Assembly (NCBI RefSeq): GCF_034676705.1
Contig: NZ_JAUCBS010000002.1
Location: 72,001-136,000 of the forward strand
Length of the DNA stretch: 64,000 nt
Origin: Gemmobacter sp.
GTDB taxonomy: Bacteria; Pseudomonadota; Alphaproteobacteria; Rhodobacterales; Rhodobacteraceae
Direction of reading: 5' to 3'
Position numbers and translations under genes: made by a program
The notes under the pieces: model-generated
Databases searched by the model: none
What the model was told of the DNA's origin: nothing
What the model saw: only the letters and a program-made list of their open reading frames with translations
In this document: piece by piece, positions 8,214-16,914 of the stretch
How positions within the stretch are numbered: position 1 is the stretch's first letter
Layout: every line of letters starts with the position of its first letter

Positions 8214-9425
8214 ATGGAAGACGCCTATATCTATGATGCCGCCCGCACGGTGCGCGGCAAGGGGCGCCCAGACGGCGCCCTGCACGAAGTAACGGCCGCC
8301 CGCCTGTCGGCCGTGATCCTGAACGCGCTGAAGGATCGCAACAATCTGGATACCACCGCGATCGAGGATCTGATCTGGGGCAACGTGACCCAGGTGGGCG
8401 AACAGGGGGCGTGCCTGGCGCGCACCGCCGTTCTGGCCTCGGATTTCGCAGAATCGGTGCCGGGCGTGTCGATCAACCGTTTCTGCGCCAGCGGGCTGGA
8501 GGCGGTGAACATGGCCGCGAACCAGGTGCGCGGCGGAGCGGGCATGGCCTATGTCGCCGGCGGCGTGGAATGCATGTCCCGCGTGCCGATGGGCAGCGAC
8601 GGCGGCGCCATCGCGGTGGATCCCAAGATCGCCATCGACAACTATTTCGTACCGCAGGGCATTTCGGCCGACATCATCGCCACCGAATACGGCTTTACCC
8701 GCGATCAGGCCGATGCGCTGGCGGTCGAAAGCCAGAAGCGCGCAGCAGCAGCCTGGGCCGACGGGCGCTTTGCGAAATCGGTCGTGCCGGTACGGGACAT
8801 CAACGGGCTGACCATTCTGGACCATGACGAATACATGCGGCCCGGCACCGACATGCAAAGCCTTGGCAGCCTCAAGCCCAGCTTCAAGGAATGGGGCGAG
8901 GTCATGCCGGGCTTCGACAAGATCGCCCTGATGAAATACCCGCATCTGGAGCGGATCAACCATATCCACCATGCCGGCAATTCGTCGGGCATCGTCGATG
9001 GCGCGGCGGCCGTGCTGATCGGCAACAAGGCCTTCGGCGAGAAATACGGCCTGAAACCCCGCGCCCGGATCCGGGCCACCGCCAAGATCGGCACCGATCC
9101 CACCATCATGCTGACCGGCCCGGTTCCCGTTACCGAAAAGATCCTGCGCGACAGCGGCATGAGCATCCGCGACATCGACCTGTTCGAGGTGAACGAGGCC
9201 TTTGCCGCCGTCGTCATGCGCTTCATGCAGGCGTTCGACGTGGACCCTGCGGTCGTCAACGTGAACGGCGGGTCCATCGCCATGGGGCATCCCCTGGGCG
9301 CGACCGGCGCCATGATCATCGGCACCCTGCTGGACGAACTGGAGCGCACGGGCAAGGGCACCGGCCTTGCCACGCTGTGCATCGGCTCGGGCATGGGTGC
9401 TGCCACCATCATCGAACGGGTGTGA
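8214..9425 (+). CDS. fadA: Acetyl-CoA C-acyltransferase (3-ketoacyl-CoA thiolase)
   Basis: A 403-residue thiolase that cleaves 3-ketoacyl-CoA with CoA in the last step of beta-oxidation. The nucleophilic Cys sits in SINRFCASGLEAVN near residue 92, the NVNGGSIAMGHPLGATGA block provides the catalytic His near residue 355, and the second Cys is in LCIGSGMGAA near residue 391. AAGGAGGA is a strong ribosome site 4 bases before the ATG. It ends 7 bases before fadB, the usual thiolase-FadB pairing. Confidence 0.93.
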   Translation: MEDAYIYDAARTVRGKGRPDGALHEVTAARLSAVILNALKDRNNLDTTAIEDLIWGNVTQVGEQGACLARTAVLASDFAESVPGVSINRFCASGLEAVNMAANQVRGGAGMAYVAGGVECMSRVPMGSDGGAIAVDPKIAIDNYFVPQGISADIIATEYGFTRDQADALAVESQKRAAAAWADGRFAKSVVPVRDINGLTILDHDEYMRPGTDMQSLGSLKPSFKEWGEVMPGFDKIALMKYPHLERINHIHHAGNSSGIVDGAAAVLIGNKAFGEKYGLKPRARIRATAKIGTDPTIMLTGPVPVTEKILRDSGMSIRDIDLFEVNEAFAAVVMRFMQAFDVDPAVVNVNGGSIAMGHPLGATGAMIIGTLLDELERTGKGTGLATLCIGSGMGAATIIERV

Positions 9426-9432
9426 GGAAAAG

Positions 9433-11625
9433 ATGACCGATTTCACCTATGCCGTCGATGCGGACGGCGTTGCCACCATCACCTGGGACGTGCCCGGCAA
9501 GTCGATGAACGTCATGTCGATGACGGGCTTCATGGAACTGGACGGGCTGATCGACCGCGCGCTTGGCGATGCGGCGGTCAAGGGCGTGATCATCACCAGC
9601 GGGAAAAAGGATTTCGCCGGCGGGATGGATCTGAACATCCTGGCCAAGATGAAATCCGAAGCCGGCGACACCCCCGCCAAGGGTGTCTTCGACGGCATCA
9701 TGTCCATGCACCATGGCCTGCGCAAGATCGAGCGGGCGGGGATGGACCCCAAGACGCTCAAGGGCGGCAAGCCGATCGTCGCCGCCCTGCCCGGCACGGC
9801 GCTGGGGATCGGGCTGGAACTGCCGCTGGCCTGCCACCGGATCATCGCGGCCGACAATCCCAAGGCCAAGATCGGCCTGCCGGAAATCAAGGTCGGGATC
9901 TTTCCGGGCGGTGGCGGCACCACCCGCGTGGTGCGCAAGCTGGGCGCCATGATGGCCGCGCCGGTCATCCTGGAAGGCAAGATGTTCGACCCGAAAAAGG
10001 CCAAGGCCAACGGGCTGATCGACGAGGTGGTCCCGGCGGACGAGCTGCTGGCGCGGTCCAAGGACTGGGTGCTGTCGGCCAAGGACGCCGATATCGTCAA
10101 GCCCTGGGACCAGAAGGGCTTCAAGCTGCCGGGGGGCGCGCCCTATACGCCGCAGGGATTCCAGACCTTCCTGGGGGCTGCCGCCATGGTGCACGGCCAG
10201 ACCTGGGGCGCCTTCCCGGCGGCCAAGGCGCTGCTCTCGGCGGTCTATGAGGGCGCGATGGTGCCCTTTGACACCGCGCTGAAGATCGAGGCGCGCTGGT
10301 TCACCCATGTCATCATGGATCCGTCCTCCAGCGCGATGATCCGCAGCCTGTTCCTCAACAAGGAGGCGCTGGAGAAGGGCGCCAACCGGCCCAAGGTGCC
10401 CGACCAGTCGGTCAAGAAGGTCGGCGTGCTGGGCGCGGGCATGATGGGGGCGGGCATCGCCTATGTCAGTGCCATGGCCGGAATCGAGGTGGTGCTGATC
10501 GACGCGAGCCAGGAGGCGGCGGAGCGCGGCAAGGCCTATTCCACCGGCCTGCTGGACAAGGCGATCAGCCGCAAGCAATCGACCGAGGAGAAAAAGGCCG
10601 AGGTGCTGGGCCGGATCACCGCGACGACCGATTATGCCGCGCTGGCCGGGTGCGACCTGATCGTCGAGGCGGTGTTCGAGGATCCGAAGGTCAAGGCCGA
10701 GGTGACGGCCAAGGCCGAAGCTGTGATTCCGCAGGATGCGATCTTCGCCACCAACACCTCGACCCTGCCGATTTCCAGCCTGGCCACGGCCAGCGCGCGG
10801 CCTGAACAATTCATCGGCATCCACTTCTTCTCGCCCGTCGACAAGATGCTGCTGGTCGAGATCATCCGGGGCGCCCAGACGGGCGAACGCGCGGTGGCCA
10901 AGGCGCTGGATTATGTGCGCCAAATCCGCAAGACGCCCATCGTGGTCAACGATGCGCGGTTCTTCTACGCCAACCGCTGCATCATCCCCTATATCAACGA
11001 GGGGATGCGCCTTGCCGCCGAAGGCGTGCCGCTGCCGATGATCGACAATGCGGCAAAGCTGCTGGGCTTCCCGGTGGGGCCGCTGCAACTGGTCGATGAA
11101 ACCTCGCTGGATCTGGGGGCCAAGATCGCCAAGGCGACCAAGGCCGCCATGGGCAACGACTACCCCGATGATGCGGTGGACGAGGTGGTGTTCTGGATGG
11201 TCGGTCAGGGCCGTCTGGGCCGCAAATCCAAATCCGGCTTCTTCGACTATGACGAAACGGGCAAGCGGCTGGATTACTGGACCGGCTTCAACGACCGCTA
11301 CCCGGTCAAGGACGGCGCCGATCTGGATACCGTGCAGAACCGCCTGATGATGGCCCAGGTGCTGGAGGCGGTGCGCGCGCTGGAAGACGGCGTGCTGACC
11401 GACATCCGCGAAGGCGACGTGGGCGCGATCCTGGGCTGGGGCTTTGCGCCGTGGTCGGGTGGCCCGTTCGGCTGGCTGGATATCATCGGGGCCGCGAAAG
11501 CGGTGCAGATCTGCGACACGCTGGAGGCGGCGCATGGCGCCCGGTTCAAGGCGCCGAAGATGCTGCGCGACATGGCGGCCAGCGGCGCCACCTTCTACGG
11601 CGACAGCGCGCGGAAGGCGGCCTGA
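9433..11625 (+). CDS. fadB: Multifunctional enoyl-CoA hydratase / 3-hydroxyacyl-CoA dehydrogenase
   Basis: A 730-residue fusion that hydrates 2-enoyl-CoA and oxidises the hydroxyacyl product. Residues 1-200 are a crotonase domain (LPGTALGIGLELPLACHRI, then LPEIKVGIFPGGGGTTR); from about 330 the NAD-binding GVLGAGMMGAGIAY begins the dehydrogenase domain; the C-terminal helical domains follow (FFYANRCIIPYINEGMRL, DVGAILGWGFAPWSGGP). The length matches the FadB/FadJ alpha subunit. The final 31 bases overlap the 3' end of the convergent Hint-domain gene. Confidence 0.93.
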   Translation: MTDFTYAVDADGVATITWDVPGKSMNVMSMTGFMELDGLIDRALGDAAVKGVIITSGKKDFAGGMDLNILAKMKSEAGDTPAKGVFDGIMSMHHGLRKIERAGMDPKTLKGGKPIVAALPGTALGIGLELPLACHRIIAADNPKAKIGLPEIKVGIFPGGGGTTRVVRKLGAMMAAPVILEGKMFDPKKAKANGLIDEVVPADELLARSKDWVLSAKDADIVKPWDQKGFKLPGGAPYTPQGFQTFLGAAAMVHGQTWGAFPAAKALLSAVYEGAMVPFDTALKIEARWFTHVIMDPSSSAMIRSLFLNKEALEKGANRPKVPDQSVKKVGVLGAGMMGAGIAYVSAMAGIEVVLIDASQEAAERGKAYSTGLLDKAISRKQSTEEKKAEVLGRITATTDYAALAGCDLIVEAVFEDPKVKAEVTAKAEAVIPQDAIFATNTSTLPISSLATASARPEQFIGIHFFSPVDKMLLVEIIRGAQTGERAVAKALDYVRQIRKTPIVVNDARFFYANRCIIPYINEGMRLAAEGVPLPMIDNAAKLLGFPVGPLQLVDETSLDLGAKIAKATKAAMGNDYPDDAVDEVVFWMVGQGRLGRKSKSGFFDYDETGKRLDYWTGFNDRYPVKDGADLDTVQNRLMMAQVLEAVRALEDGVLTDIREGDVGAILGWGFAPWSGGPFGWLDIIGAAKAVQICDTLEAAHGARFKAPKMLRDMAASGATFYGDSARKAA

Positions 11626-12260
11626 GACCCATCCGGCGCGGCCCCCCGCAGGGCCGCGCCGATTTCCTCGGCAATCAGGCAGGCGACGAGGTCGCGCGCA
11701 GCCGCCAGCGACAGCGGCACATAGCCTGCCCGCCCCTCGCCGCGCGGGCGCAGGTCGAACCCGGGCAGGCCGGCGGAACTGTCGGCCGGGCAATACAGCA
11801 GCACCTGGCCGGCGGCATAGATCACTTCATCCACCGACAGCACCAGCAGCCGCACGCATTCCTGCGCCATCGGCGGGCCAGGCGCGATGCCGCGCCACCC
11901 TTGCAGCGCGGCGGCAGGGATCAGGGCGAAGGGGTCGCCGAACATCTCCTCGGCCAGATCGCTTTCCAGCAGCACGGGCTGCCCCGGCAACAGCCGCAGC
12001 GGACCCCGGTTGCCCAGCGCGCCATCCGGCACGGCCAGCGGCCAATGGGCCTGCGGCCAGTCGCGCCCGGCCTGCACCAGCGCCATCTGCACCGCAACAA
12101 TGGGCTGCGGGCCCCCATCAAAGGTCAGCACCCGGTCACCGGGCTCCAGCCGTTCCACCGCCTGCCAGCCATCGGGCGTGGCGATCAGGGTGCCGTCCAG
12201 CAACCCTTCGGTGACAAAGGCCCCACCGTCGCCAGCCCTATCCCGTCGTTCCGACCACAC
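11595..12260 (-). CDS. Hint-domain protein lacking the catalytic Cys
   Basis: A 221-residue protein with a Hedgehog/intein-type Hint motif near residues 18-60 (GLLDGTLIATPDGWQAVE, then LEPGDRVLTFDGGPQPI). Self-splicing Hint domains begin at a Cys; here that position is Leu, so autocleavage is not expected. Cys-less Hint proteins of this type occur in Rhodobacterales, where their job is unclear. The start is a GTG at 12258-12260, and other starts inside are possible. The 3' end overlaps fadB by 31 bases in convergent orientation. Confidence 0.75.
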   Translation of the reverse strand: MWSERRDRAGDGGAFVTEGLLDGTLIATPDGWQAVERLEPGDRVLTFDGGPQPIVAVQMALVQAGRDWPQAHWPLAVPDGALGNRGPLRLLPGQPVLLESDLAEEMFGDPFALIPAAALQGWRGIAPGPPMAQECVRLLVLSVDEVIYAAGQVLLYCPADSSAGLPGFDLRPRGEGRAGYVPLSLAAARDLVACLIAEEIGAALRGAAPDGSQAAFRALSP

Positions 12261-12329
12261 GCCAGCGCCCCTGATCCTTCGCGTTCAGCGATTCAGGCTG
12301 CCATGGTAAAACGGCGGAAATACGGCAGC

Positions 12330-12941
12330 TTACGCCGCCGGCGGCTGCGTGGCGGTCAGGCTGGGCCGCCCGGCCACGCGGGCATGAAAGGCCGCCAGCC
12401 CCGGATGCCCCGCGCGCCAGTCGCGGTCGGCATGGCGCAGGTCCAGATATTCCAGCGCGCAGGCAACCGCCGCCTGTCCCATGTCGAACGGCCCCGCCAG
12501 ATGCGCGATCCAGCGCGTTTCCAGCGCATCCAGCGACCGGGCCACCTTGGCCCACTGCCCCTCGACCCATTCGGGCACGCGCTTGTCCTCGGGGCGCAGC
12601 TTGCCTTCGTAGACCATCAGCACGGCCGCATCCATGATGCCATCGGCCGTCGCCTCCAGCGTCAGCACATCCCACAGCGCGGGACCGGCAGGATACATCC
12701 GCCCGCCTGCCAGATGGTCCAGATAGCGGCAGATCACCCGGCTGTCATAAATCGCCGGGCCATCGTCGCGTTCCAGCGCCGGCACCTTGCCCAGGGGGTT
12801 CTGCGCCAGCGGCATGGTGCCCGGCTCCAGCGGGGTGCCGGCGGCGCTGGTCAGTTCGACCTGCGGCAGCAGGCCGGTTTCATGCAGCACGATCATCACC
12901 TTGCGCACAAAGGGCGAGGTATGGGAATGGAACAGACGCAT
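12330..12941 (-). CDS. Glutathione S-transferase family protein
   Basis: A 203-residue GST with the thioredoxin-fold opening MRLFHSHTSPFVRKVMIVLHE, cis-Pro loop GKVPALERDDGPAIYDSRVI near residue 50-70 and an alpha-helical C-terminal domain. The TSPFVRKV region places it with the bacterial Ser/Cys-type GSTs that conjugate or reduce electrophiles with glutathione. It stands alone behind maeB, separated by 74 bases containing a hairpin. Substrate not deducible. Confidence 0.88.
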   Translation of the reverse strand: MRLFHSHTSPFVRKVMIVLHETGLLPQVELTSAAGTPLEPGTMPLAQNPLGKVPALERDDGPAIYDSRVICRYLDHLAGGRMYPAGPALWDVLTLEATADGIMDAAVLMVYEGKLRPEDKRVPEWVEGQWAKVARSLDALETRWIAHLAGPFDMGQAAVACALEYLDLRHADRDWRAGHPGLAAFHARVAGRPSLTATQPPAA

Positions 12942-12963
12942 CGACAGGGCTCCGGTATCGGGT

Positions 12964-12999
12964 CAGGCGGGGGCACCATGGCACAGGCTGGCCCGCCTG
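12964..12999 (-). terminator. Hairpin downstream of maeB
   Basis: CAGGCGGG (12964-12971) pairs perfectly with CCCGCCTG (12992-12999) across a 20-base loop, 17 bases past the maeB stop. There is no T-run, so a factor-independent terminator is only possible. Confidence 0.3.
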
Positions 13000-13015
13000 C
13001 AAAGCACCTGGCCGA

Positions 13016-15295
13016 TCAGCCGTATTTCGCCACTGGCGTGCCGGCCAGCGCCGCCATGTTCAGCAGGCCCCGCGCAGTGATGGTCGGCGTCACGATATGC
13101 GCGCGGTTGCCCATGCCCATCAGGATCGGCCCCACCTCCAGCCCCCCGGCCCGCGTTTTCAGGATGTTGCGCACCCCGCTGGCCGCGTCGGTCGAGCCAA
13201 AGACCAGCACGTTCGCCGCCCCGTCGAACCGCGAATGCGGAAAGATCCGGTCGCGCAATTCGGGTTCCAGCGCCAGATCCACCGTCATCTCGCCTTCATA
13301 GGCAAAATCCGGCTCGCGCGAATCCAGCAGCGCCAGCGCCGCCCGCATCCGTTGCCCCGACGAGGTATCGAGGTTGCCGAACTGCGAACTGGAACACAGC
13401 GCGATCTTGGGCACGATGCCAAAGCGGCGCACATGGCGCGCGGCGCCGATCACGGTTTCCGCCAGCTGTTCGGGCGTGGGTTCGGCATTCACCTGCGTAT
13501 CGGCAATGAACAGTGGCCCTTCGTTCTGGATGATCAGGCTCAGCGCCCCCACCGGGTGCAGCCCGCCGCGCGCCAGCACCTGCCGGACATAGTTCAGATG
13601 CCAGCGATACTGCCCCACCGTGCCGCAGATCAGGCTGTCCGCCTCGCCCCGATGCACCATGATGGCACCGATGGCGGTGGAATTGGTGCGCAGCACGGCC
13701 TTGGCCACGTCGGGCGTCACGCCCTGGCGTTCCATCAGCCCGTGATAGGTTTCCCAGTATTCCCGATAGCGGCTGTCGGATTCCGGGTTCACGATCTGGA
13801 AATCGCGATCCGGGCGGATCGGCAGCCCGGCGCGTTCGCAGCGCATCGCCACCACCTCGGGCCGCCCGATCAGGATCGGGATCTCGGTCGTTTCCTCCAT
13901 GATGGCATGGGCCGCGCGCAAGACGCGCTCCTCCTCGCCCTCGGCAAAGACCAGACGGCGCGCCGCGCTGCGGGCCGCATCGAACACCGGGCGCATCAGC
14001 AGCGCCGATTTGAAGACCGAGCCATCCAGCTTCTGCTTGTAGGCATCAATATCGGCCAGCGGCCGCGTGGCCACGCCCGACTCCATCGCCGCCCGCGCCA
14101 CGGCGCTGGCGACAACGCCCATCAGGCGGGGGTCGAAGGGCTTGGGGATCAGATATTCGGGCCCGAAGGTCAGCTGCTCGCCCCGATAGGCCGCCGCCGC
14201 CTCGGCGCTGGTGGTGGCACGGGCCAGCTGGGCGATACCCTCGATGCAGGCCAGCTGCATGGCGTCGTTGATCTCCGACGCGCCTACATCCAGCGCACCC
14301 CGGAAGATGAACGGAAAGCACAGCACGTTGTTGACCTGGTTCGGGTAATCCGACCGCCCCGTCGCGATGATCGCGCCGGGCGCCACGGCGCGCACGGCGT
14401 CGGGCATGATCTCGGGCGTCGGGTTGGCCAGCGCAAAGATGATCGGGTTCGGCGCCATGCGCGCCACCATCGCGGGCGTCAGCACGCCGGGGCCGGACAG
14501 GCCCAGGAACAGATCGGCGCCGTCGATCACCTCGTCCAGCACCCGCTTGTCGCTGGCCTGGGCAAAGGCCGCCTTCTGCGGGTTCATGTCGGCCTCACGG
14601 CCCTGATAGACCAGCCCGTGAATATCGCACAGCCAGACGTTTTCGCGCCGCACGCCCAGCTTCAGCAGCATGTTCAGGCAGGCAATCCCCGCCGCCCCGC
14701 CGCCGGTCGAGACGATGCGGATATCCTCGAACCGCTTGCCGGCGATCTTCAGCGCATTGGTTGCGGCCGCCCCCACGACAATCGCCGTGCCATGCTGGTC
14801 GTCGTGGAACACCGGAATGCCCATCCGCTCGCGGCACAGCTTTTCCACGATGAAACAGTCGGGCGCCTTGATATCCTCAAGGTTGATCGCCCCGAAACTC
14901 GGTTCCAGCGCGCAGACGATATCAGCCAGCTTGTAGGGGTCGGCCTCGTTCACCTCGATGTCGAAACAGTCGATATTGGCGAACTTCTTGAACAGGACCG
15001 CCTTGCCCTCCATCACCGGCTTCGAGGCCAGCGCACCGATGTTGCCAAGACCCAGCACGGCGGTGCCGTTCGACACCACCGCCACCAGATTGCCCCGCGC
15101 GGTATAGCGGGCGGCATTGGCGGGATCGGCCTTGATCTCCAGACAGGCCTCGGCCACGCCGGGGGAATAGGCGCGGCTCAGGTCGCGGCCGTTGGCCAGC
15201 GGTTTCGTCGCGCGGATCTCCAGTTTTCCGGGCCGGGGAAATTCGTGGTAGTCCAGCGCCTGCTGCCGGGCACTTTCTTGCCGAGCCTCGTCCAT
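13016..15295 (-). CDS. maeB: NADP-dependent malic enzyme with phosphotransacetylase-like domain
   Basis: A 759-residue two-domain enzyme. Residues 1-430 are the malic enzyme (SRAYSPGVAEACLEI, GLGNIGALASKPVMEGKA, then the nucleotide fold IRIVSTGGGAAGIACLNML), decarboxylating malate to pyruvate. Residues about 435-759 are a phosphotransacetylase-like domain (RRLVFAEGEEERVLRAAHAI) that in this family regulates the enzyme, often via acetyl-CoA, and lacks transferase activity. The ATG at 15293-15295 is followed directly by the conserved fold. A perfect 20-bp palindrome lies 17 bases upstream. Confidence 0.93.
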   Translation of the reverse strand: MDEARQESARQQALDYHEFPRPGKLEIRATKPLANGRDLSRAYSPGVAEACLEIKADPANAARYTARGNLVAVVSNGTAVLGLGNIGALASKPVMEGKAVLFKKFANIDCFDIEVNEADPYKLADIVCALEPSFGAINLEDIKAPDCFIVEKLCRERMGIPVFHDDQHGTAIVVGAAATNALKIAGKRFEDIRIVSTGGGAAGIACLNMLLKLGVRRENVWLCDIHGLVYQGREADMNPQKAAFAQASDKRVLDEVIDGADLFLGLSGPGVLTPAMVARMAPNPIIFALANPTPEIMPDAVRAVAPGAIIATGRSDYPNQVNNVLCFPFIFRGALDVGASEINDAMQLACIEGIAQLARATTSAEAAAAYRGEQLTFGPEYLIPKPFDPRLMGVVASAVARAAMESGVATRPLADIDAYKQKLDGSVFKSALLMRPVFDAARSAARRLVFAEGEEERVLRAAHAIMEETTEIPILIGRPEVVAMRCERAGLPIRPDRDFQIVNPESDSRYREYWETYHGLMERQGVTPDVAKAVLRTNSTAIGAIMVHRGEADSLICGTVGQYRWHLNYVRQVLARGGLHPVGALSLIIQNEGPLFIADTQVNAEPTPEQLAETVIGAARHVRRFGIVPKIALCSSSQFGNLDTSSGQRMRAALALLDSREPDFAYEGEMTVDLALEPELRDRIFPHSRFDGAANVLVFGSTDAASGVRNILKTRAGGLEVGPILMGMGNRAHIVTPTITARGLLNMAALAGTPVAKYG

Positions 15296-15312
15296 CGCAC
15301 TCCTCCCGGTGA

Positions 15313-15332
15313 TTTGTTTAACGTTAAACAAA
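15313..15332. promoter_or_regulatory. Perfect 20-bp palindrome upstream of maeB
   Basis: TTTGTTTAACGTTAAACAAA is a perfect inverted repeat with a central CG, ending 17 bases before the maeB ATG, so a bound protein would overlap the promoter or 5' leader. The central AACGTT symmetry is typical of LacI-family operators, though other regulators use similar sites; no regulator gene is adjacent. Confidence 0.55.
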
Positions 15333-15477
15333 ATCCTTCCGCCCCTGTATACGGCGGTTCGGGGAACTGTTTCAAGAAAAACGAAAGGGCCCGCAGCCCG
15401 ATCGGCGTCCATACGCCACCCTGCCGCGCAAGCGCCGCCGCCCCCTTTGCCTTTTTCCAAATACCCCACGGGGAGGT

Positions 15478-15502
15478 CTGGAGGGGTGTGAAACCCCTCC
15501 AG
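15478..15502 (-). terminator. 10-bp stem hairpin downstream of moaE
   Basis: CTGGAGGGGT and ACCCCTCCAG pair perfectly around a 5-base loop, 19 bases beyond the moaE stop. It is followed on the minus strand by GGGGTATTTGG and an AAAAA tract rather than a T-run. Probable end of the pgsA-moaD-moaE transcript. Confidence 0.5.
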
Positions 15503-15521
15503 GGCCAGCCAAGGGCATCCC

Positions 15522-15977
15522 CTATCGGCCTTCGCGCGACCAGCGGTCCAGCGCCGCCTCATCCTCGTCCCGCGCGGCCACCCAGGCGGCCCCGCCGGCG
15601 CCATGTTCCTTTTTCCAGAACGGCGCGCGGGATTTCAGGTAGTCCATCAGGTATTCGGCGGCGGCAAAGGCATCGGCCCGGTGGCGGGCGGCCGTGGCCA
15701 CCATCATGATGGTATCGCCTGCCATCAGCCGGCCATGGCGGTGGATGATCAGCGCCCCGTCCAGCGACCAGCGGCCCACCGCCTCGGCCCGCACGGTTTC
15801 CAGCGCGCGCTCGGTCATGCCGGGGTAATGCTCGATCTCCATCACCGACAGCCCGCCCGGAATGTCGCGCACCAGGCCGGTAAAGGTGACCACCGCCCCA
15901 GCCCCCGCCACCTGCGCGGCAAAGGCCGTCGCCTCGGCGCCGAAGTCAAAGGGCTCAGCCTGAACCCGGACGGCCAT
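15522..15977 (-). CDS. moaE: Molybdopterin synthase catalytic subunit
   Basis: A 151-residue MoaE, which with MoaD converts cyclic pyranopterin monophosphate to molybdopterin. Visible family motifs are the opening VVTFTGLVRD strand, MEIEHYPGMTERAL, IIHRHGRLMAGDTIM and the C-terminal RAPFWKKEHG whose lysines line the active site. It begins 1 base after the moaD stop. Pairing with moaD and pgsA is usual in alphaproteobacteria. Confidence 0.92.
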   Translation of the reverse strand: MAVRVQAEPFDFGAEATAFAAQVAGAGAVVTFTGLVRDIPGGLSVMEIEHYPGMTERALETVRAEAVGRWSLDGALIIHRHGRLMAGDTIMMVATAARHRADAFAAAEYLMDYLKSRAPFWKKEHGAGGAAWVAARDEDEAALDRWSREGR

Positions 15978-15978
15978 G

Positions 15979-16230
15979 TCAGCCCCCGGTCATCGGCGGA
16001 AAGAACGCCACCTCGCGCACCCCGGCCAGGGGCGCGTCAAAGGATGACAGTTCCTGATCCAGCGCCACCCGCAAGGATGCCAGATCGGCAAAGGCGGCGG
16101 CGTAACGGTCTTCGCGGGCGGCAAGTTCGGCGACCAGCGCGGCCACATCGGGCGCCGATGTTTCCACCTTTTCCCGCGGCACCCCGATGCGTTCGCGCAC
16201 CCAGGCGAAATACAGCACATCCAACGCCAT
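15979..16230 (-). CDS. moaD: Molybdopterin synthase sulfur-carrier subunit
   Basis: An 83-residue ubiquitin-fold protein ending in the essential Gly-Gly (FPPMTGG), which is thiocarboxylated to donate sulfur to molybdopterin. The N-terminal DVLYFAWVRERIGV is the typical MoaD first strand and helix. The ATG overlaps the pgsA stop as TGATG, indicating translational coupling. Confidence 0.9.
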   Translation of the reverse strand: MALDVLYFAWVRERIGVPREKVETSAPDVAALVAELAAREDRYAAAFADLASLRVALDQELSSFDAPLAGVREVAFFPPMTGG

Positions 16231-16850
16231 CACGGCGTATCCTTCAGGAACGGCGCGGCCTTGCGCAGATAATCCCAGCCGGTGATCGCCGTCAGCGCCG
16301 CCGCAACCCAGATAAGCGCCAGCCCGATCCACGTGGCCACCGCCGCATGCGAGACGGAAACCGGCACCCCGCCCTCGCCCGCGCGGGGGCTGCCCGCCTC
16401 GATATAGGCCAGTCCGGTGCCCAGGAACAGCACGGCAATGGCGATCATCTGGGCAGTGGTCTTCCATTTCGCCAGCCTGGTCACCTTCAGCAGATGCGCC
16501 CGGTCGCCCAGATATTCCCGCAGGCCGGAAACGAACACCTCGCGGAACAGGATGACGGTGGCCGGCAGGATCAGCCAGGGGTTCATGCCGGAATAGCCGG
16601 TGATCACCATGATCGCGATCACCACCATCGCCTTGTCGGCAATCGGGTCCAGCATCGCGCCATAGCGGCTTTCCTGTTTCCACAGCCGCGCCAGATAGCC
16701 GTCGAAGAAATCGGTGATGGCCGCCGTCACGAACAGCGCCAGCGCCAGCCAGTCGGCGAAGGGGCGGTTGAAATACAGGAACATCACCGCAACGCCGGGC
16801 GCTGCAAGCAGCCGAATGGTCGTCAGGATATTCGGAAGCGTCCACCTCAT
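16230..16850 (-). CDS. pgsA: CDP-diacylglycerol-glycerol-3-phosphate 3-phosphatidyltransferase
   Basis: About 206 residues from the preferred ATG at 16848-16850; MRWTLPNILTTIRLLAAPG matches the family start, while an ATG at 16868 would add six residues. The CDP-alcohol phosphotransferase signature D-G-x2-A-R-x8-G-x3-D-x3-D is complete (DFFDGYLARLWKQESRYGAM, then LDPIADK). Several membrane segments follow. It makes phosphatidylglycerol phosphate in the inner membrane. The stop overlaps moaD. Confidence 0.92.
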   Translation of the reverse strand: MRWTLPNILTTIRLLAAPGVAVMFLYFNRPFADWLALALFVTAAITDFFDGYLARLWKQESRYGAMLDPIADKAMVVIAIMVITGYSGMNPWLILPATVILFREVFVSGLREYLGDRAHLLKVTRLAKWKTTAQMIAIAVLFLGTGLAYIEAGSPRAGEGGVPVSVSHAAVATWIGLALIWVAAALTAITGWDYLRKAAPFLKDTP

Positions 16851-16885
16851 GGCCAAGGCATAGCCCATGCCGGTGGCGGCGGGAA

Positions 16886-16907
16886 GGGGGCGCGGCACCG
16901 CGCCCCC
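16886..16907 (-). terminator. GC-rich hairpin downstream of the universal stress gene
   Basis: GGGGGCGCGG (16886-16895) and CCGCGCCCCC (16898-16907) form a near-continuous stem starting 8 bases past the stop of the gene at 16915. A short TTCCC follows on the minus strand. It likely ends that transcript before pgsA. Confidence 0.5.
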
Positions 16908-16914
16908 GCAGTTG

